DNA of 37,741 nt from contig DATKGO010000064.1 of the NCBI GenBank assembly GCA_035510695.1, forward strand, positions 1 to 37,741, in the 5' to 3' direction. How positions within the stretch are numbered: the stretch's first letter is position 1; every line of letters starts with the position of its first letter. The notes under the pieces are model-generated. The model did not search any database, was not told the DNA's origin, and saw only the letters and a program-made list of their open reading frames with translations. Position numbers and translations under genes: made by a program. Shown here in pieces: positions 34,285-37,741 of this stretch. This DNA comes from DAIDHK01 sp035510695 (GTDB lineage Bacteria; Patescibacteriota; Microgenomatia; Levybacterales; UBA12049).

Positions 34285-34626
34285 TTATTTCTTAGCAAAA
34301 ACATTGAGGACGCTGTGAATTACCGAGACGACCAAACTGAAGAGCAATGCCCACCAGAAACTGGCTACATGAAATCCCGGTACGAAATGCGCGGCAAGTA
34401 AAACCAAAAACGCGTTGATGATAAAAGTGAATAAACCAAGTGTCACTAAATTGATAGGTAAGGTTAAAACTACCAGAATAGGTTTAAGTATTGCGTTGAT
34501 GACACCTAAAACCAAAGCCGCCCAAAGCGCTGTGGAAAAATTTTCCACTGTAACTCCGGGCAAAACGTAAGCCGCAAGAATAATAACAATCGCGTTAACT
34601 AGCCAGTTGGCCAAAAGCTCTACCAT
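34285..34626 (-). CDS. Phage-holin-4-2 family (DUF360-type) membrane protein
   Basis: 113 aa from ATG 34626 (MVELLANWLVNAI), the family's usual beginning; the open frame extends to 34701 but the added residues come from a tandem repeat. Four hydrophobic helices with the conserved N-A-I-L-K-P (GVINAILKPILVVLTLPINL) and TLGLFTFIINAF. Despite the name these proteins are widespread chromosomal membrane proteins with no proven holin role. The start codon lies inside a perfect palindrome (34621-34638). Convergent with the GT4 gene and divergent from enolase. Confidence 0.82.
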   Translation of the reverse strand: MVELLANWLVNAIVIILAAYVLPGVTVENFSTALWAALVLGVINAILKPILVVLTLPINLVTLGLFTFIINAFLVLLAAHFVPGFHVASFWWALLFSLVVSVIHSVLNVFAKK

Positions 34627-34638
34627 ACTTGTATGGTA
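34621..34638. promoter_or_regulatory. Perfect 8-bp palindrome over a start codon
   Basis: TACCATAC-TT-GTATGGTA contains the ATG of the holin-like gene (34624-34626 on the minus strand). In mRNA it would form a hairpin hiding the start; as DNA it has operator form. Confidence 0.5.
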
Positions 34639-34657
34639 ATAAAATTCAGCCCAAATT

Positions 34658-34685
34658 GCAAGATAAACTATGCAAGATAAACTAT
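34658..34685. repeat. Tandem duplication, 2 x 14 bp
   Basis: GCAAGATAAACTAT occurs twice head to tail (34658-34671 and 34672-34685), in the short gap between the holin-like gene and enolase. Confidence 0.7.
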
Positions 34686-34722
34686 TTACTTCTTCTCTCA
34701 TCTATTGTATTCTAAGTCTAAG

Positions 34723-36000
34723 ATGAAGATAAAAAGCGTTCACGCTCGGCAAATCCTGGATTCCCGCGGTAATCCTACGATTGAGGCAGAAATTTTACTG
34801 GAAAATAATGTTTTGGGACGCGCAGCTGTTCCATCTGGTGCATCCACCGGCAGTCATGAAGCTCTGGAATTACGCGATAATGATCCTAAAATATATGGCG
34901 GCAAGGGTGTGCTAAAAGCCGTAAATAATGTAAACACAACTATTGCCCAAACGATTGTCGGAATGGACGCCGGTAACCAATCAGCTCTTGACCAGGAACT
35001 GCTCAAACTTGACGGAACGGAAAATAAATCCAACCTGGGAGCCAATGCAATTCTTGCGGTCTCTTTGGCAGTCGCGCATGCAGCGGCAAAAGAGCAGCGT
35101 CTACCATTATTTATGTATCTGCGCGAAGTAGCAGGAGTAACTGAAACGCCTTTGCTTCCTATGCCGATGATGAATATTATCAATGGCGGCAAACACGCGG
35201 TCGGTTCAACCGATATTCAGGAATTTATGATTGTACCAGCCAGCGCGCAAACATTCTCTCAGGCATTACAAATGGGAGCCGAAGTCTTTCACGCTTTGGA
35301 GAAGGTTTTGCAGGAAAAAGGTTATGCCACTACGGTCGGTGATGAAGGAGGATATGCTCCGCATCTTAAAAACGGAAATAAAGAAGCGCTTGATTTAATT
35401 TCCGAAGCAGTTGTAAAAGCAAATTACAAATTGGGTGAAGACGTAAAACTGGCTATAGATGTCGCCTCAAGCGAATTATTTTCCGATGGCAAATACAAGT
35501 TGCAAACTGAAAATAAAGAATTAACCAGTTCTGAAATAATAAACTGGTATGCAGAGCTGATAAAACAATATCCGATTATTTCTATCGAAGACGGATTGGA
35601 TGAAAATGATTGGGACGGCTGGAAGGAAATGACACAAAAACTTGGAGAGCAAATTCAATTAGTCGGCGATGATTTGTTTGTCACCAATACGCAATTTCTG
35701 CAAAGAGGAATTGCTGAAAAATCGGCCAACACGATTTTAATTAAACTTAATCAGATCGGAACTATATCGGAAACAATTGCCGCTGTAAAAATGGCTGAAA
35801 AAGCGGGTTTTAAATCAATTATTTCTCATCGTTCAGGCGAAACGGAAGACACGACAATTAGTCATTTGGCGGTTGCTCTCTCAACCGGTCAAATCAAAAC
35901 CGGTTCTCTCAGTAGAGGAGAAAGAATTGCCAAATATAATGAATTGTTGAGAATTGAAGAATTGCTCGGCTCAGATGCGCAGTTCAACACGTCATCCTGA
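34723..36000 (+). CDS. eno: Enolase
   Basis: 425 aa from ATG 34723 (MKIKSVHARQILDSRGNPT); the in-frame ATG at 34705 adds six residues not usual for the family. Motifs: SGASTGSHEALELRD (Ser for second Mg), GGKHA, VGDEGGYAP (E base), IEDGLDENDW, VGDDLFVTN, ILIKLNQIG (catalytic Lys) and SHRSGETEDTTI. It converts 2-phosphoglycerate to phosphoenolpyruvate. The last three codons and the TGA are supplied by the MITE-like repeat beginning at 35991. A phosphoglycerate mutase gene follows, so two consecutive glycolytic steps are adjacent. Confidence 0.98.
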   Translation: MKIKSVHARQILDSRGNPTIEAEILLENNVLGRAAVPSGASTGSHEALELRDNDPKIYGGKGVLKAVNNVNTTIAQTIVGMDAGNQSALDQELLKLDGTENKSNLGANAILAVSLAVAHAAAKEQRLPLFMYLREVAGVTETPLLPMPMMNIINGGKHAVGSTDIQEFMIVPASAQTFSQALQMGAEVFHALEKVLQEKGYATTVGDEGGYAPHLKNGNKEALDLISEAVVKANYKLGEDVKLAIDVASSELFSDGKYKLQTENKELTSSEIINWYAELIKQYPIISIEDGLDENDWDGWKEMTQKLGEQIQLVGDDLFVTNTQFLQRGIAEKSANTILIKLNQIGTISETIAAVKMAEKAGFKSIISHRSGETEDTTISHLAVALSTGQIKTGSLSRGERIAKYNELLRIEELLGSDAQFNTSS

Positions 36001-36105
36001 ATCCCGAACAAATTTAGGGACAAGTTTTATTTCAGGATCTTCAAAACTGTCATTCGCCAGCTGGCGAATCCATTAAAGAAGATTCCGAAACAAGTTCGGA
36101 ATGAC
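35991..36105. repeat. MITE-like palindromic repeat (copy 2)
   Basis: About 115 bp from GTCATCCTGAA to TTCGGAATGAC, with internal stems (TCGCCAGCTGGCGA and ATTCCGAA/TTCGGAAT). Same end sequences and size as 18114-18225, but a diverged interior. It contains the enolase stop codon. Confidence 0.65.
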
Positions 36106-36126
36106 AAATAATATTTAATCAATTTT

Positions 36127-36738
36127 ATGGCAACTCTCGTACTCGTTCGTCATGGAGAATCGGAATATAACGCCAAAGGTGTTTGGACCGGCTGGGATGA
36201 TCCGGATTTATCAACAAAAGGTATCGATCAAGCTAATAATGCCGGCAAATTGTTAGAAGATATTCATATCGACTGCGTCTATACTTCGCAATTAAAAAGG
36301 ACTGAAGAAACGTTGGGAGAAATTGCTAAAATATTACACAGAATTAACCTTTCGGTTATTCATGCCGCAGAATTAAATGAGAGAAATTACGGAATTTATA
36401 CGGGCAAAAACAAATGGGAAATCGAAAAAGAGCTGGGAGAGGAAGAATTTAAGAAATTACGGAGGGGTTGGGATTATCCGATTCCGCAGGGAGAGTCATT
36501 AAAACAAGTTTATAAGCGCGCTGTTCCCTATTTTCAAGAACAAATCATTCCCAAATTGATTAGCGGAGAAAATGTTGCGATTATTTCTTCCGGCAACGCG
36601 CTACGGGCAATTGTAAAATATCTGGAAAACATTCCGGAAGAAAAAATACCTTTTCTGGAAATCGCGACAGGGGAAATTTATGTCTATCAAATGGACGAAA
36701 ACGGGAAAATTGTAAGCAAAGAAATCAGAAAAGCTTAA
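36127..36738 (+). CDS. gpmA: 2,3-bisphosphoglycerate-dependent phosphoglycerate mutase
   Basis: 203 aa. RHGESEYN (phospho-acceptor His), GVWTGWDDPDLSTKG, TSQLKRTEETL, ELNERNYGIYTGKNKWE (catalytic Glu) and SSGNALRAIVKYLE. The second catalytic His, usually in HGNS, appears replaced: the sequence is SSGNALRA, an unusual change at a key site. It is shorter than the 230-250 aa enterobacterial enzyme. It interconverts 3- and 2-phosphoglycerate and lies 127 bp after enolase, separated by the repeat. The histidine-to-serine change should be kept in mind when inferring activity. Confidence 0.88.
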   Translation: MATLVLVRHGESEYNAKGVWTGWDDPDLSTKGIDQANNAGKLLEDIHIDCVYTSQLKRTEETLGEIAKILHRINLSVIHAAELNERNYGIYTGKNKWEIEKELGEEEFKKLRRGWDYPIPQGESLKQVYKRAVPYFQEQIIPKLISGENVAIISSGNALRAIVKYLENIPEEKIPFLEIATGEIYVYQMDENGKIVSKEIRKA

Positions 36739-37008
36739 AAAATCTAAGCAAGCTAAACAATACTTGCATAGATCTTGTATTATCTGCATAGGTTTATATG
36801 ATTATACAACTAAAAAAATTCGGAACAACTTTAGTTTCACGTCCTTCAGGAAAAGAAGCGTGGCTTGCATTTCAACCAACATTGAATCAAACCGCACCAG
36901 TTGAGGAAATTGTTGTAGATTTTGAAGGCGTTGTAGTATTGACTCCTTAATGGGCAGATGAATTCTTGACCCCGCTTCATGAAAAATATAAAGAAAGAGA
37001 TAAACTTC

Positions 37009-37529
37009 CCTCGACCTTACGGTCGGGGTTTTAACTGATTTCAAACAAGGTTTGCCCTGTATCTTTTTTACCCTGATTTTCAATGTATCTCTTGATTACT
37101 GAGTCATTTATCCCTACTGTTGATGCAAAGTATCCTTCCGACCATACTGCGTCTGTTCCCCAATAGACTTGCTTGAGAAACGGGAATTTTTGCTTGAGCT
37201 CCCGTGCTGTGTTCTGTTTTATTATCCCTACTACTTTCCCAACGCTTATGGTTGGTGGTATTGATACTAACAGATGTATGTGATCTTTGTCATGATTTAC
37301 TGTCTTTAATTTTATTAATGGATAGTGCTCTGTAACTTCTGCTAGTTTTATTGAGAAATAGGCAAAAATTCCCTCATTGAATATCGCTTTACGATATTTA
37401 GTAACTATGACTATGTGATAGTCACATTGATACACACAGTGGGATAAATGTATTAATTTCATCCCTCTTATTGTACCTCAAGTTAAAAAGATACAGGGTT
37501 CACTCCACCCCTCGACCTTACGGTCGGGG
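37009..37529 (-). mobile_element. IS200/IS605-type insertion sequence (tnpA only)
   Basis: About 0.52 kb. Both ends carry the same-orientation hairpin CCTCGACC-TTAC-GGTCGGGG (37009-37028 and 37510-37529), the form recognised by Y1 HUH transposases. No accessory tnpB and no target duplication, as expected. The exact cleavage points, a few bases outside the stems, are not determined. The element splits the DUF4325 gene. Confidence 0.88.
37031..37462 (-). CDS. tnpA: IS200-like Y1 transposase TnpA
   Basis: 143 aa, full length. HUH motif DHIHLLVSIPP with His61 and His63, catalytic Tyr126 in RYIENQGKK, and the family features YHIVIVTKYRK and VWSEGYFASTVG. It excises and inserts a single-strand circle by transesterification at the subterminal hairpins. 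The reading frame is intact, so the element may still move. Confidence 0.95.
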   Translation of the reverse strand: MKLIHLSHCVYQCDYHIVIVTKYRKAIFNEGIFAYFSIKLAEVTEHYPLIKLKTVNHDKDHIHLLVSIPPTISVGKVVGIIKQNTARELKQKFPFLKQVYWGTDAVWSEGYFASTVGINDSVIKRYIENQGKKDTGQTLFEIS

Positions 37530-37634
37530 ATCTAAGTTTGGCATTGTTAGACTACATAACATACATAATCCTTCAGTCGAGGCAACTTTGGCAATACTTG
37601 GAAAATATACATTTCCTAAATTGATTTTCGGTAT

Positions 37635-37741
37635 TTAGGTAGTTAGTTTCACCAGGTGCATTTCAGTTCCAATAAACTGCCTGAGTCTATCTTCGTACTG
37701 ACTGATGTTCTCAAAAAACTGTGTGATATCATTTTCAAACT
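37635..37741 (-). CDS. C-terminal fragment of an unidentified gene (runs off the right edge)
   Basis: Minus-strand frame open from the window edge: FENDITQFFENISQYEDRLR, then QFIGTEMHLVKLTT and TAA at 37635-37637, overlapping the TAG of the DUF4325 remnant by two bases. About 34 residues, helical and charged. Too short to name. Confidence 0.55.
   Translation of the reverse strand, partial: FENDITQFFENISQYEDRLRQFIGTEMHLVKLTT

Larger units (their letters stand above)
36798..37638 (+). pseudogene. STAS-like DUF4325 gene broken by a stop codon and an IS200 insertion
   Basis: ATG 36798 starts MIIQLKKFGTTLVSRPSGKE, the DUF4325 opening, reaching VVDFEGVVVLTP and then TAA (36948-36950) where the family has a serine codon. 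The same frame continues WADEFLTPLHEKYKERDKL to 37007, is interrupted by the IS200/IS605 element, and resumes after it as KFGIVRLHNIHNPSVEATLA (37534 on) to a TAG at 37636-37638. The gene is thus doubly inactivated. The intact family is often next to regulators with kinase domains, consistent with the partial gene on the right. Confidence 0.8.

Noticed and set aside
34285..34626. Prophage holin
   Set aside because: The family name is historical; no lysis or structural phage genes are near, and the gene lies among conserved chromosomal genes.

Overview
The window looks like a chromosomal segment of a low-GC bacterium of the Candidate Phyla Radiation (Patescibacteria, most likely Microgenomates-like). 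This is inferred from gene content: short intergenic gaps, a DacA-type carboxypeptidase beside uppP, an RND exporter without an outer-membrane channel, tandem GH130-type propellers, Thr/Pro/Asn-rich surface proteins, DUF2292 and STAS-like small proteins, and several -10 boxes placed 6-9 nt before start codons. No rRNA or ribosomal-protein marker is present, so the assignment is inference.

Layout. (1) 1-12,850 is an accessory region, almost entirely on the minus strand. It begins inside an IS3-type transposase gene and ends in a large serine recombinase whose last codons lie antisense in a tRNA-Leu(TAA) gene. It holds a secreted HNH-like/DUF3761 protein, a frameshifted small gene, a KGG protein and a signalling cluster: a helical protein and a single-domain response regulator, then a LuxI/FeeM-like acyltransferase, a ThiF/E1-like enzyme, a roughly nine-TM hybrid-free histidine kinase and a small protein. 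It also holds a three-gene operon of an Abi/UG-like reverse transcriptase, a DUF2779 double-nuclease protein and a 170-aa protein. (2) 12,969-25,740 is mostly housekeeping and envelope genes: D,D-carboxypeptidase, EEP-family enzyme, UppP, a LAGLIDADG protein that has lost its catalytic acids, a membrane-fusion protein plus RND exporter, and two adjacent double-propeller GH130-like genes. (3) 25,774-28,519 encodes a large repeat surface protein and a small secreted protein sharing its repeat motif. (4) 28,755-36,738 has DUF2292, HicBA, TypA, two hypotheticals, GT4, a holin-like membrane protein, enolase and phosphoglycerate mutase. (5) The right end is a STAS-like (DUF4325) gene broken by a nonsense codon and by an IS200/IS605 insertion.

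The two most promising systems are the RT-nuclease-small protein operon (candidate anti-phage system) and the acyltransferase-E1-multi-TM kinase-response regulator cluster (candidate diffusible-signal circuit). A third point is a classical A-AAA-AAG slippery site that must be used, or else marks a mutation, for the recombinase catalytic domain to be joined to its only ATG. Functions are assigned by reading motifs; no database search was possible.
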